Source: Pseudomonadota bacterium (GTDB lineage: Bacteria; Pseudomonadota; Gammaproteobacteria; Burkholderiales; Thiobacillaceae). Taken from it: 7,064 nucleotides of DNA. The first letter of the stretch is position 1. Each line of letters begins with the position of its first letter. Of the stretch, positions 1-5,900 are shown one piece after another. The notes under the pieces are model-generated. The model worked only from the letters and a program-made list of their open reading frames with translations, was not told the origin of the DNA and searched no databases. The position numbers were made by a program, and so were the translations under genes. The DNA is taken from NCBI GenBank assembly GCA_021791235.1, contig JAJYXA010000250.1, forward strand, positions 1 through 7,064, in the 5' to 3' direction.

Positions 1-24
1 GACTTCGAGTTCCTGGGCAATCAT
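1..24 (-). CDS. clpA: ATP-dependent Clp protease ATP-binding subunit ClpA (first 8 codons only)
   Basis: Only the N-terminus is in the window. Reading the minus strand from base 24 gives ATG and then the residues MIAQELEV, which match the usual start of proteobacterial ClpA. ClpA is the AAA+ unfoldase that feeds substrates to the ClpP peptidase in the cytoplasm. The ATG follows the clpS stop codon TAG with no base between them, and a strong GGAGGAA ribosome-binding site lies inside the clpS end (37-31, minus strand), so the two genes are almost certainly co-transcribed and coupled. The identification rests on eight residues plus the clpS neighbour; the rest of the gene lies beyond the left edge. 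Confidence 0.85.
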
Positions 25-333
25 CTAACTTTCCTCCATCGTACATTGCAGCGGGTGCTGATGCTGCCGCGCGAAATCCACAACCTGCTCAACCTTGGTG
101 TGGGCGATATCCCTGGGGAACACCCCACATACACCCATACCTTCAGTATGCACTTTGAGCATGATTTGTGTCGCCCGTTCTTGGTCGATGCCGAAAAACT
201 TCTGCAGGACATGCACCACGAATTCCATCGGGGTGTAGTCGTCGTTCAGCAGCAGAACCTTGTACAGGGGCGGCGGCCTCACTTTTGCCGCGGCCGGTTC
301 CAGCAGGGTACTGCCTTCTCGCTTGGTTGCCAT
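25..333 (-). CDS. clpS: ATP-dependent Clp protease adaptor protein ClpS
   Basis: ClpS is the cytoplasmic N-end-rule adaptor: it binds proteins with destabilising N-terminal residues and delivers them to ClpA for degradation by ClpAP. The product is 102 residues, the normal length. A flexible N-terminal tail (residues 1-22) is followed by the folded core beginning [17 protein letters not shown]. The substrate pocket residues are visible as N30, D31, D32, M36 and H62 (in [11 protein letters not shown]), in positions equivalent to those known for E. coli ClpS. The ATG at 333 was chosen because conservation begins there; the open frame continues upstream to 654 but the added sequence is low-complexity and crosses the repeat region. 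The ribosome-binding site upstream is weak. clpA follows directly. No cspD-like gene, often found divergent from clpS in other Proteobacteria, is present; a secretion operon sits there instead. Confidence 0.97.
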   Translation of the reverse strand: MATKREGSTLLEPAAAKVRPPPLYKVLLLNDDYTPMEFVVHVLQKFFGIDQERATQIMLKVHTEGMGVCGVFPRDIAHTKVEQVVDFARQHQHPLQCTMEES

Positions 334-361
334 AGCCCGATTAAGCCTGAATACTGGCTTT

Positions 362-389
362 ATTTTGATGTGATGCGTGGATTTTTCAA
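362..389 (-). promoter_or_regulatory. Candidate sigma-70 promoter for clpS-clpA
   Basis: On the minus strand, TTGAAA (bases 389-384; 5 of 6 to the -35 consensus) is followed after 16 bases by CAAAAT (367-362; 4 of 6 to the -10 consensus). This would start transcription near base 355, some 20 bases before the clpS ATG. The stretch is visibly more AT-rich than its surroundings. It is a pattern match only; spacing and position are right but the -10 is imperfect. Confidence 0.42.
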
Positions 390-443
390 GCCCGCGGGAA
401 GTAGGGCTTAGCGTGAAACTCGCGCAGCGAGACTGCGTCCCTA

Positions 444-476
444 CTCTCCCGCAAGCGGGAGAGAGCCGGGAGAGAG
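444..476. repeat. Palindrome plus tandem CGGGAGAGAG repeat (dispersed-repeat-like)
   Basis: CTCTCCCGC (444-452) and GCGGGAGAG (455-463) form a perfect 9-base inverted repeat separated by AA; as RNA it would be an 8-bp stem with a GCAA tetraloop. The right arm overlaps the first of two copies of CGGGAGAGAG (456-465 and 467-476) with an 11-base period. A smaller hairpin, CTCGC/GCGAG (419-423, 427-431), lies just before it. Palindromes of the type CTCTCCCGC-GCGGGAGAG are, from general knowledge, common intergenic dispersed repeats in Proteobacteria. Neither strand has a U-tract after the stem, so it is not an intrinsic terminator. Family membership is inferred. Confidence 0.6.
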
Positions 477-544
477 GGAACGGGCATGGCGAAAGTTTCA
501 TTATTGGGGGGTGGCATTTCGTCATGCTCGTTAACAGGTCGCCG

Positions 545-568
545 AAAAACTCCGCGGGGCCGCGAAGT
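545..568 (-). terminator. Intrinsic-terminator-like hairpin, minus strand
   Basis: Read on the minus strand, ACTTCGCG (568-561) pairs with CGCGGAGT (556-549) around a GCCC loop (560-557), giving an 8-bp stem with one G-U pair, and the run of T begins at the stem base (549-545, TTTTT). This has the form of a Rho-independent terminator. No protein-coding gene lies upstream of it on that strand within the window. It would therefore end either a small non-coding RNA from the 570-720 region or antisense transcription from the gspG promoter region, insulating clpS. Confidence 0.5.
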
Positions 569-677
569 GCGACAGGCGCGAGGCGTCCGGCCCGCCCCCG
601 GACACCCGGATCCCTCAAGGGCTCCTCGTCCGGCCACTGTCCGGGCCGCCACACATCCGTATCGGGTCCACTTTCGG

Positions 678-720
678 CAATATCAATATGTAATATGCTT
701 CTGTTCCAATTCAGTTCTGT
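678..720 (+). promoter_or_regulatory. AT-rich island, probable gspG operon promoter region
   Basis: A stretch of AT-rich sequence (CAATATCAATATGTAATATG and on) interrupts otherwise GC-rich DNA about 100-145 bases before the gspG start. TAATAT (691-696) matches 4 of 6 bases of a -10 element, but I find no good -35 at the right distance and no GG-N10-GC sigma-54 pattern. It is the most promoter-like place in the region by composition only, and could serve either strand. A CACGTG palindrome (723-728) lies immediately downstream; its meaning is unknown. Confidence 0.3.
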
Positions 721-812
721 GACACGTGCCGTTCGCTTTCCCCAGCCCCGGCGGGAGATCGAACGTATTCACCGGCCTCCGTCTGCCATGCAGCGGCCAA
801 TACGTAATTTAA

Positions 813-816
813 GAGG
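813..816 (+). promoter_or_regulatory. gspG ribosome-binding site that decides the GTG start
   Basis: AAGAGGACAGATT precedes the GTG at 824, placing GAGG seven bases before it. The alternative in-frame ATG at 788 has no purine-rich site at the right distance. This is the main reason for starting gspG at 824. Confidence 0.6.
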
Positions 817-823
817 ACAGATT

Positions 824-1258
824 GTGTTTTCACCCCCAGCACCGCGCCGCCCTCCCCGCAACGGCGGCTTCACCCTTCTCGAACTGCTGGTCGTGCTGGT
901 GATTCTTGGCTTGCTGGCGGGCTACGTGGCGCCGAAGTATTTTTCCCAGGTCGGCAAGTCGGAAGTGAAGACCGCCCAAGCCCAGATCGGCGCGCTGGAA
1001 AAGGCGCTCGACCAGTACCGCATCGATACCGGACGCTACCCCAGCACCGAGCAGGGGCTGGCGGCGTTGAATGGCAAGCCTGCCGACGAGCCGCGCTGGG
1101 ACGGCCCCTATCTGAAAAAAGCGGTGCCGAACGATCCCTGGGGCAAGCCGTATCAATACCGCATGCCGGGGGAGCACGGCGAAGTGGACATCTTTTCCTT
1201 TGGCCGCGACGGCCAGCCGGGCGGCAGCGGCGACGGCGCCGACATCGGCAACTGGTAA
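824..1258 (+). CDS. gspG: Type II secretion system major pseudopilin GspG
   Basis: GspG is the major pseudopilin, polymerised in the inner membrane into the periplasmic pseudopilus that pushes cargo through the secretin. The 144-residue product has a short basic leader ending in NGG, then the processed helix FTLLELLVVLVILGLLAG. The prepilin peptidase site is G15/F16, with the essential Glu at mature position 5 (E20). The GspG signature follows: the DTGRYPSTEQGL loop, WDGPYLKK, DPWGKPY, and the C-terminal DIFSFGRDG plus ADIGNW (about residues 122-144), the region known to bind calcium in this family. Start chosen: GTG 824, with GAGG seven bases upstream; ATG 788 is in frame but would give an oversized 27-residue leader and lacks a ribosome-binding site. 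It is first in the operon; its TAA is followed directly by the gspF ATG. It is the only pseudopilin in the window. Confidence 0.96.
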   Translation: MFSPPAPRRPPRNGGFTLLELLVVLVILGLLAGYVAPKYFSQVGKSEVKTAQAQIGALEKALDQYRIDTGRYPSTEQGLAALNGKPADEPRWDGPYLKKAVPNDPWGKPYQYRMPGEHGEVDIFSFGRDGQPGGSGDGADIGNW

Positions 1259-2443
1259 ATGCGCTATCGGGTCAAAGCCTTGCGTCCCGGAACCGGCGTG
1301 ACCGCGCTGACGGTGGAGGCGCTCGACGAGGCCGAGGCCGCCGCGCGGCTGCAACGCGAAGGGGCGCAGGTGCTGTCCATCGCCGCCGAGCGCCGCGGCT
1401 GGCTGGCGGCGCGGCGCGCGCGCTTTCCGTTGCCGCTGTTCACCCAGGAACTGATCGCGCTGCTGGACGCCGGGCTGACCTTGACCGATGCGCTGGAAAC
1501 CCTGGCCGAAAAGGAGAGCCGGACCGAATCGCGCCAGCTGATCGAACGCCTGCTCGCCACCCTGCGCGAGGGCCGGCCGTTTTCGGCGGCGCTGGCGGCG
1601 CAGGCCGACGTCTTCCCCCCGCTCTATGCCGCCACCGTGCGCGCCGCCGAAAGCACCGGCGACCTGTCTCCGGCGCTGGCCCGCTACGTCGGCTACCAGA
1701 ACCAGATCGACGCGGTGAAGAAGAAAGTCCTTTCGGCGTCGATCTATCCCGTGCTGCTGATCGGCGTCGGCACGCTGGTGATCGGCTTTCTGCTCGGCTA
1801 CGTGGTGCCGCGTTTCGCCGCGGTCTATGCCGACGCCGGGCGCGATCTGCCGTGGATGTCGCAAATGCTGCTGGCCTGGGGCGAGGCGGTCGAGACGCAC
1901 GGCGGCTGGATCGCACTGGGGGCGCTGGGGGGAATCGCAGGGCTGGGCGCCGCCCTTGCGCAACCCGCCGCCCGCGCCGCGCTCACCCGTCTGGCCTGGC
2001 GCACGCCGGGGATCGGCGAGCATCTGCGCACCTTCGAACTGGCGCGCTTCTACCGCAGCCTCGGCATGCTGCTGAGCGGCGGCATCCCGATCGTCCCGGC
2101 GCTCGGCATGGTGACGGGGCTGCTCTCCGCCCACCTGCGCAGCGGCGCGGCGGCGGCGATGGACGCCATGCGGCGCGGCGAGACCATCTCGGCCGCGTTC
2201 ATCCACGGCGAGCTGACCACACCGGTCGCCGCCCGGCTGTTGCGGGTCGGCGAAAAAAGCGGCCGCATGGGCGAGATGATGGAACGCATCGCCCTCTTCC
2301 ACGACGAGGAAATGGCGCGCTGGGTGGACTGGTTCACCCGCCTGTTCGAACCGCTGCTGATGGTGTTCATCGGACTCACCATCGGACTCATCGTGGTGCT
2401 GCTCTACATGCCGATTTTCGAACTGGCGGGGTCGATCCAGTGA
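1259..2443 (+). CDS. gspF: Type II secretion system inner-membrane platform protein GspF
   Basis: GspF is the polytopic inner-membrane platform on which the GspE ATPase acts to assemble the pseudopilus. The product is 394 residues, normal for the family. Two related T2SF cytoplasmic domains are visible: one beginning LFTQELIALLDAGLTL (about 60-75) and its internal counterpart LARFYRSLGMLLSGGIPI (about 261-278). Three membrane segments can be read: residues about 162-184 (IYPVLLIGVGTL onward), 218-238, and 365-387 near the C-terminus, ending in the conserved LYMPIFELAGSI. The gene starts at ATG directly after the gspG TAA, and its TGA overlaps the gspE GTG, so it is tightly coupled on both sides. 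The related T4P platform PilC has the same fold, but the neighbours favour GspF. Confidence 0.96.
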   Translation: MRYRVKALRPGTGVTALTVEALDEAEAAARLQREGAQVLSIAAERRGWLAARRARFPLPLFTQELIALLDAGLTLTDALETLAEKESRTESRQLIERLLATLREGRPFSAALAAQADVFPPLYAATVRAAESTGDLSPALARYVGYQNQIDAVKKKVLSASIYPVLLIGVGTLVIGFLLGYVVPRFAAVYADAGRDLPWMSQMLLAWGEAVETHGGWIALGALGGIAGLGAALAQPAARAALTRLAWRTPGIGEHLRTFELARFYRSLGMLLSGGIPIVPALGMVTGLLSAHLRSGAAAAMDAMRRGETISAAFIHGELTTPVAARLLRVGEKSGRMGEMMERIALFHDEEMARWVDWFTRLFEPLLMVFIGLTIGLIVVLLYMPIFELAGSIQ

Positions 2444-4116
2444 ACGCGCCGCACCCCCCCCTCACTCCGGCCACGCTGGCCGGTCTGCGTCAGGAGGCAC
2501 GCGCCGCCGGCCAGGCCGTCATGCTGCGGATGCAGGACCAGTTCGGACTCGACGCCGACGTCGCCCTCCACATGCTGGCCGCACACAGCCACCAGCCGGC
2601 CTTCGACATGGCGGCCCTGAATGCGCTGACGGTCGACTTCAGCCAGCTGAATTTCAACGAGGCCGCGCGGCGGCATTGCCTGGTCGCGCGCGACGCCGAC
2701 GCCCAACTGTGGCTGCTGCTGACCGACCCGTGGGACGGCGCCAGCCGCGCGTATGCCGCCCACGTGCTGGGCGTGCCGTTCAGCACCGGCCTCGCCCACC
2801 CTGCCGATCTGGCCGCCCTGCTGGCGCGCCACGAGGAGGGCCTGCGCGCGATGGAGGGCGTGGGCGTCGGCGGCACGCTGGCGGCGCAGGATTCCGGCGC
2901 CGAGACGCTGTCCTTCGCCAGCATCGCCGAGGACGCCAGCCCGGTGGTGCGGCTGGTTCGCTCGACGCTGTACGACGCGCTGAAGGCGGGCGCCTCCGAC
3001 ATCCACCTGGAAACCGACCCCCGCGGGCTGACGGTGAAATACCGCATCGACGGCGTGCTGTCGCACATCGCCCACGCACCGGGAGTCGAGGTGGCCGAGC
3101 AGGCGATTTCCCGGATCAAGGTCATGTCCGAGCTCGACATCGCCGAACGCCGGGTGCCGCAGGACGGCCGCTTCAAGGTGGCGATGCAGGGGCGCGAAAT
3201 CGACGTGCGGGTGTCGGTGATGCCGAGCGTGTTCGGCGAGGACGCGGTGCTGCGCATCCTGGACCGGCAGGCGCTGTCGGAGGAACTCTCCGGCCTCACG
3301 CTGGAAGGACTGGGCTACGCCGGAGCCACGCTTGCACGCATCCGCAAGCTGGCGGCCGAACCCTACGGCATGCTGCTGGTGACCGGGCCGACCGGATCGG
3401 GCAAGACCACCACGCTGTATGCGGCGATTTCCGAAATCAACCACGGCCGGGACAAGATCATCACCATCGAGGACCCGGTGGAATACCAGCTGGCGGGCGT
3501 GCTGCAGATCCCGGTCAACGAGAAGAAGGGCCTTTCCTTCGCGCGCGGTCTGCGCTCGATCCTGCGCCACGATCCCGACAAGATCATGGTCGGCGAGATC
3601 CGCGACGCCGACACCGCGCAGATCGCGGTGCAGTCGGCGCTCACCGGGCACCTGGTGTTTACGACGGTGCACGCCAACAACGTGTTCGACGTCATCGGCC
3701 GCTTCATCCACATGGGCGTCGATCCCTACAGCTTCGTCTCGGCCCTGAACGGCATCGTCGCGCAGCGGCTGCTGCGGGTGAACTGTCCGCATTGCGCGGC
3801 GCCCGCTGAACCCTCGGCCGAATTGCTCGATCTGTCGGGACTCACCCGTGAAAAAACCCGCGACTACCGATTCCGCCAGGGCACGGGCTGCGGCCACTGC
3901 CGCGGCAGCGGCTACAAGGGGCGGCGCGCGATCGCCGAAATCCTGCTGCTCACCGACGAACTGCGCGAGCTGATCGTGGCGCGCGCGCCGATCGGACAGA
4001 TCAAGGAGGCCGCCGAGCGCGGCGGCACCCGCACCCTGCGCGAGGCCGCGCTGGCGCTGGTGAAGGCGGGCGACACCACGCTGGAGGAGATCAACCGTGT
4101 CACGCTGGTCGGCTGA
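2440..4116 (+). CDS. gspE: Type II secretion system ATPase GspE
   Basis: GspE is the cytoplasmic hexameric ATPase that drives pseudopilus assembly. With the GTG start that overlaps the gspF stop (GTGA) the product is 558 residues, somewhat longer than the usual ~500. Residues 1 to about 160 form an N-terminal region resembling T2SSE_N/MshEN domains, but I cannot see the RLGxxL-type motifs typical of c-di-GMP binders. The ATPase core has ASDIHLE (185-191), Walker A GPTGSGKT (316-323, K322), DKIMVGEIRD covering Walker B (380-389, E386) and the His-box region GHLVFTTVHANN (403-414). A tetracysteine zinc site is complete: C449/C452 (CPHC) and C484/C487 (CGHC). All catalytic motifs are intact. An internal ATG (2521) is possible but would cut off the N-terminal domain; the coupled GTG is preferred. 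Its last 20 bases overlap the next gene. Confidence 0.95.
   Translation: MNAPHPPLTPATLAGLRQEARAAGQAVMLRMQDQFGLDADVALHMLAAHSHQPAFDMAALNALTVDFSQLNFNEAARRHCLVARDADAQLWLLLTDPWDGASRAYAAHVLGVPFSTGLAHPADLAALLARHEEGLRAMEGVGVGGTLAAQDSGAETLSFASIAEDASPVVRLVRSTLYDALKAGASDIHLETDPRGLTVKYRIDGVLSHIAHAPGVEVAEQAISRIKVMSELDIAERRVPQDGRFKVAMQGREIDVRVSVMPSVFGEDAVLRILDRQALSEELSGLTLEGLGYAGATLARIRKLAAEPYGMLLVTGPTGSGKTTTLYAAISEINHGRDKIITIEDPVEYQLAGVLQIPVNEKKGLSFARGLRSILRHDPDKIMVGEIRDADTAQIAVQSALTGHLVFTTVHANNVFDVIGRFIHMGVDPYSFVSALNGIVAQRLLRVNCPHCAAPAEPSAELLDLSGLTREKTRDYRFRQGTGCGHCRGSGYKGRRAIAEILLLTDELRELIVARAPIGQIKEAAERGGTRTLREAALALVKAGDTTLEEINRVTLVG
4083..4090 (+). promoter_or_regulatory. Ribosome-binding site for the GspL/PilM-like gene
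   Basis: GGAGGAGA inside the gspE end lies six bases before the GTG at 4097. This strong site supports starting the next gene within gspE despite the 20-base overlap. Confidence 0.6.
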
Positions 4117-4855
4117 CCCCCTGCGCATCGCGCTCGCGCCCGGCGAGGCGGCCCTGCTGCGCGCGCACGGCACGCGTTTGCTGACCACGCATGAGCGCAG
4201 CGCCGCAAGCCTGCTGCCGCTGCTGGACGAAGCGCTCAGTGACCCGGTCTGGCGCAGCCGCCGGGTCGAGGTGGTGCTGTCGCAGCACTTCGTTCGCCAC
4301 GTGCTGACGCCGCCGCCCGGCAAGGCGCTCGCACGCGCCGAGGAACAGGCCCTGGTGGCGGCCAGCCTGCGTGAGATATATGGCGATGCGGCCAAACCGT
4401 GGCGCGTGCAGGTGCACAGCCAGCCGCCGCAATACGGCCTGGTCGGCGCAGCGGTGGACGCGGCGTTCGCGCAGCAACTCGACGCCCTGCTGGCGCGCCA
4501 TGGCTTCCGCGACGTGGCGATCCGCCCGCTTGCCAGTCTCGCCGCGCGGCGCCTGCCGAAAAAATTCGATGGCTGGTGGGTGCTGGCCGAACCCGGCTGG
4601 CTGAGTCTGTTTGGCGGGGCGAACGGGGTCTGGCAGCATCTGGCCGCCCAGCCCGCCGATGCCGGCTGGGCGGCCTCGCTGCCGCAACTGATAGAACGCG
4701 AGGCCGCCCTGACCCTCCTCCCCGTGCCCCCGGCCGTCTGGATTCAGGCGCTCGGCGTCGGCGCGGTGCCGGCGCCGCCTGCCGGAGCCGGACGCTGGCG
4801 GGTGCTGCCGCACGACAGCCGCGCACAGGGCGCACGGGCGCTGGCGGAGATATAA
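4097..4855 (+). CDS. GspL-cytoplasmic-domain / PilM-like assembly protein
   Basis: By position and overall pattern this is the cytoplasmic, actin-like partner of the GspE ATPase, equivalent to the N-terminal half of GspL or to PilM. The 252-residue product has no membrane segment or signal peptide, and its length is close to that of a GspL cytoplasmic domain. Supporting features are a VEVVLSQHFVRHVLTPP strand-rich segment (about 57-73), AEEQALVAASLREIYG after it, and a central SLAARRLPK/GWWVLAEPGWLSLF block that resembles repeated actin-like beta strands. These similarities are weak and recalled rather than searched. A GGAGGAGA site precedes the GTG; the start overlaps gspE by 20 bases, and the stop is two bases before the PilN-like gene. 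Together with that gene (252 + 171 residues) it adds up to about one GspL. Function in the apparatus is inferred mainly from operon context. Confidence 0.72.
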   Translation: MSRWSADPLRIALAPGEAALLRAHGTRLLTTHERSAASLLPLLDEALSDPVWRSRRVEVVLSQHFVRHVLTPPPGKALARAEEQALVAASLREIYGDAAKPWRVQVHSQPPQYGLVGAAVDAAFAQQLDALLARHGFRDVAIRPLASLAARRLPKKFDGWWVLAEPGWLSLFGGANGVWQHLAAQPADAGWAASLPQLIEREAALTLLPVPPAVWIQALGVGAVPAPPAGAGRWRVLPHDSRAQGARALAEI

Positions 4856-4857
4856 AA

Positions 4858-5373
4858 GTGGCACGGCTCGATTTCGATTTTCATGCGCGTCCTCCACGTC
4901 CCGGCAAGCTCGGCATCGCACTGGCGCTGGCCGGAGTGGTGGCGCTGGCCTGGAGCTGGAGCACCCTGCAGGCGGCGCGCGCAACCGAAGCCGGACTGGC
5001 GCTGCAGATCGCCGCGCTCGAACAGACGCCGCCGCGCACGCCCCCCCCGCCCGCCAGCCGCGCCGACGCCGCGGCGCACACCGCGCAGGCAGGCATCGCG
5101 GCCCAGCTCGCCTATTCCTGGCAGCCGGCCTTCGACGCGCTGGCGAGCGCGCTCAGCAACAGGATTGCACTGATTTCGCTCGACGCGGTGCAGGCCAAGT
5201 CGCAACTCAAGCTGGTGGCCGAGGCACGCAAGCTGGCGGATGCCGTCGCCTTCATCGACGCGCTGCAACAGCAGCCCGGCGTGAAACGCGCCACGCTGAT
5301 CCAGCACGAAGTGCAGGCCGACGCCGACCAGCAACCGGTTCGTTTCAACCTACTGGTGGAGCTGGACACGTGA
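4858..5373 (+). CDS. PilN-like / GspL membrane-half fimbrial assembly protein
   Basis: This is a bitopic inner-membrane protein of the PilN/GspL C-terminal type, expected to connect the cytoplasmic PilM-like protein with the periplasmic alignment complex. The 171-residue product has a short cytoplasmic N-terminus with ARLDFDF (where PilN carries its PilM-binding motif), one membrane helix (about 18-37), a helical, Ala/Gln-rich linker (about 38-57), a proline-rich break (TPPRTPPPP), and a C-terminal alpha/beta domain typical of the family (for example ALISLDAVQ, KLVAEARKLADAVAFIDALQQQPGV and FNLLVELDT). Start GTG 4858 has GGAG eight bases upstream and lies two bases after the preceding TAA. 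The frame stays open further upstream, but that sequence is the out-of-frame shadow of the previous gene. The stop overlaps the next GTG. Confidence 0.78.
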   Translation: MARLDFDFHARPPRPGKLGIALALAGVVALAWSWSTLQAARATEAGLALQIAALEQTPPRTPPPPASRADAAAHTAQAGIAAQLAYSWQPAFDALASALSNRIALISLDAVQAKSQLKLVAEARKLADAVAFIDALQQQPGVKRATLIQHEVQADADQQPVRFNLLVELDT

Positions 5374-5900
5374 GCACGCTGATGTGGCAGCTTCGACAAT
5401 GGGGACGCCGTCTGGGTGCCGGCGGACTGGCCGGGCTGGGATTGCTGGCGGCGGCGCTGCTGCTGCAGGTGATCCAGGTCGGCTCGCTGCAGCGGACGAT
5501 TGCCGCCCAGCACGAAAAGCTGGCCGCCTTGCGCGAGGCCGCCGCCGCGCGCGAGGCCGCGCCGGCGCCGCCAGCGCTCAACCCGCTGGCTGCGCTGCCG
5601 CCGACGGGGGCCGCATCGCAACAGATCGGCGAACTGGAACGGCTGGCGCAGTCGCACGGACTGGCGCTGCCGCGCGGGCAATACAGCGTGGCGCCGCAGG
5701 CCGGCACCCCGCTGGCGCGCTGGCAGCTGGTGCTGCCGGTCGAGGCGACCTACCCGGCGCTGCATGCGTTCCTGGCGGCGGCGCTGGAGCGCCTGCCCAA
5801 CCTGACGCTGGATGAGCTGAAGCTGCGACGCGATCGCATCGAATCCGGAGAGCTGCGGGCCGAACTGCGCATGAGCCTGTTCGTGGAGGCGGCGCCGTGA
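5370..5900 (+). CDS. PilO/GspM-like inner-membrane alignment protein
   Basis: The 176-residue product has the PilO/GspM plan: a short basic N-terminus, one membrane helix (about 17-37), a coiled-coil-like stretch (about 38-60, IAAQHEKLAALREAAAAREA), a Pro/Ala linker, and a periplasmic ferredoxin-like domain. That domain contains IGELERLAQSHGLALP and, later, LVLPVEATYPALHAFLAAALERLPNLTLDEL, the usual pattern for this family. It is expected to heterodimerise with the PilN-like protein in the periplasm. The start GTG overlaps the previous stop (GTGA), with GGAG eight bases upstream; its own stop overlaps the next GTG the same way. PilO and GspM are structurally related and cannot be told apart by eye here; the paired PilN-like neighbour favours the PilO label. 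Confidence 0.75.
   Translation: MSTLMWQLRQWGRRLGAGGLAGLGLLAAALLLQVIQVGSLQRTIAAQHEKLAALREAAAAREAAPAPPALNPLAALPPTGAASQQIGELERLAQSHGLALPRGQYSVAPQAGTPLARWQLVLPVEATYPALHAFLAAALERLPNLTLDELKLRRDRIESGELRAELRMSLFVEAAP

Larger units (their letters stand above)
334..823. other. Gene-free divergent region between clpS and gspG
   Basis: About 490 bases with no convincing gene on either strand. Open frames cross it, but their translations are arginine/proline-rich, lack recognisable motifs and have no good ribosome-binding site. From left to right it holds the clpS promoter candidate, a short inverted repeat (419-431), the CTCTCCCGC palindrome and CGGGAGAGAG tandem (444-476), a minus-strand terminator-like hairpin (545-568), a GC-rich cluster of GTCCGG/CCGGAC motifs (585-645), and an AT-rich island (678-720) before the gspG ribosome-binding site. 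For so compact a neighbourhood this is unusually long, and the mixture of palindromes suggests either an eroded dispersed repeat or a small RNA. Confidence 0.7.

Noticed and set aside
388..409. AAGCCC...GGGCTT inverted repeat as a minus-strand terminator
   Set aside because: Only a 6-bp stem with a 10-base loop, followed by GAAAAAT rather than a T-run; it overlaps the clpS -35 candidate.
444..463. Perfect hairpin as an intrinsic terminator
   Set aside because: No run of T follows the stem on either strand; treated as a repeat instead.
513..530. Sigma-54-like GG...GC pattern (TGGCATTTCGTCATGC)
   Set aside because: GG and GC are separated by 11 rather than 10 bases, and the conserved flanking bases do not fit.
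486..722. Small open frame of 78 codons in the intergenic region
   Set aside because: Arginine/proline-rich composition, no ribosome-binding site and no motif; it ends within the AT-rich promoter-like island.
377..823. Upstream extension of the gspG frame, including ATG 788
   Set aside because: The extra sequence has no family similarity and crosses the repeats. Pseudopilin leaders are short, and only GTG 824 has a well-placed GAGG.
2404..4395. Very long open frame antisense to gspE (over 600 codons), and a similar one antisense to gspG/gspF at 830-2302
   Set aside because: High-GC genes with G/C third positions produce long open antisense frames. The translations are Arg/Gln/His-rich without domains, and the plus-strand genes carry full catalytic motifs.
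4840..4870. Recent frameshift splitting one gspL gene
   Set aside because: Both halves have their own ribosome-binding sites, intact domain ends and typical PilN-like N-terminus (ARLDFDF), so two genes fit better.
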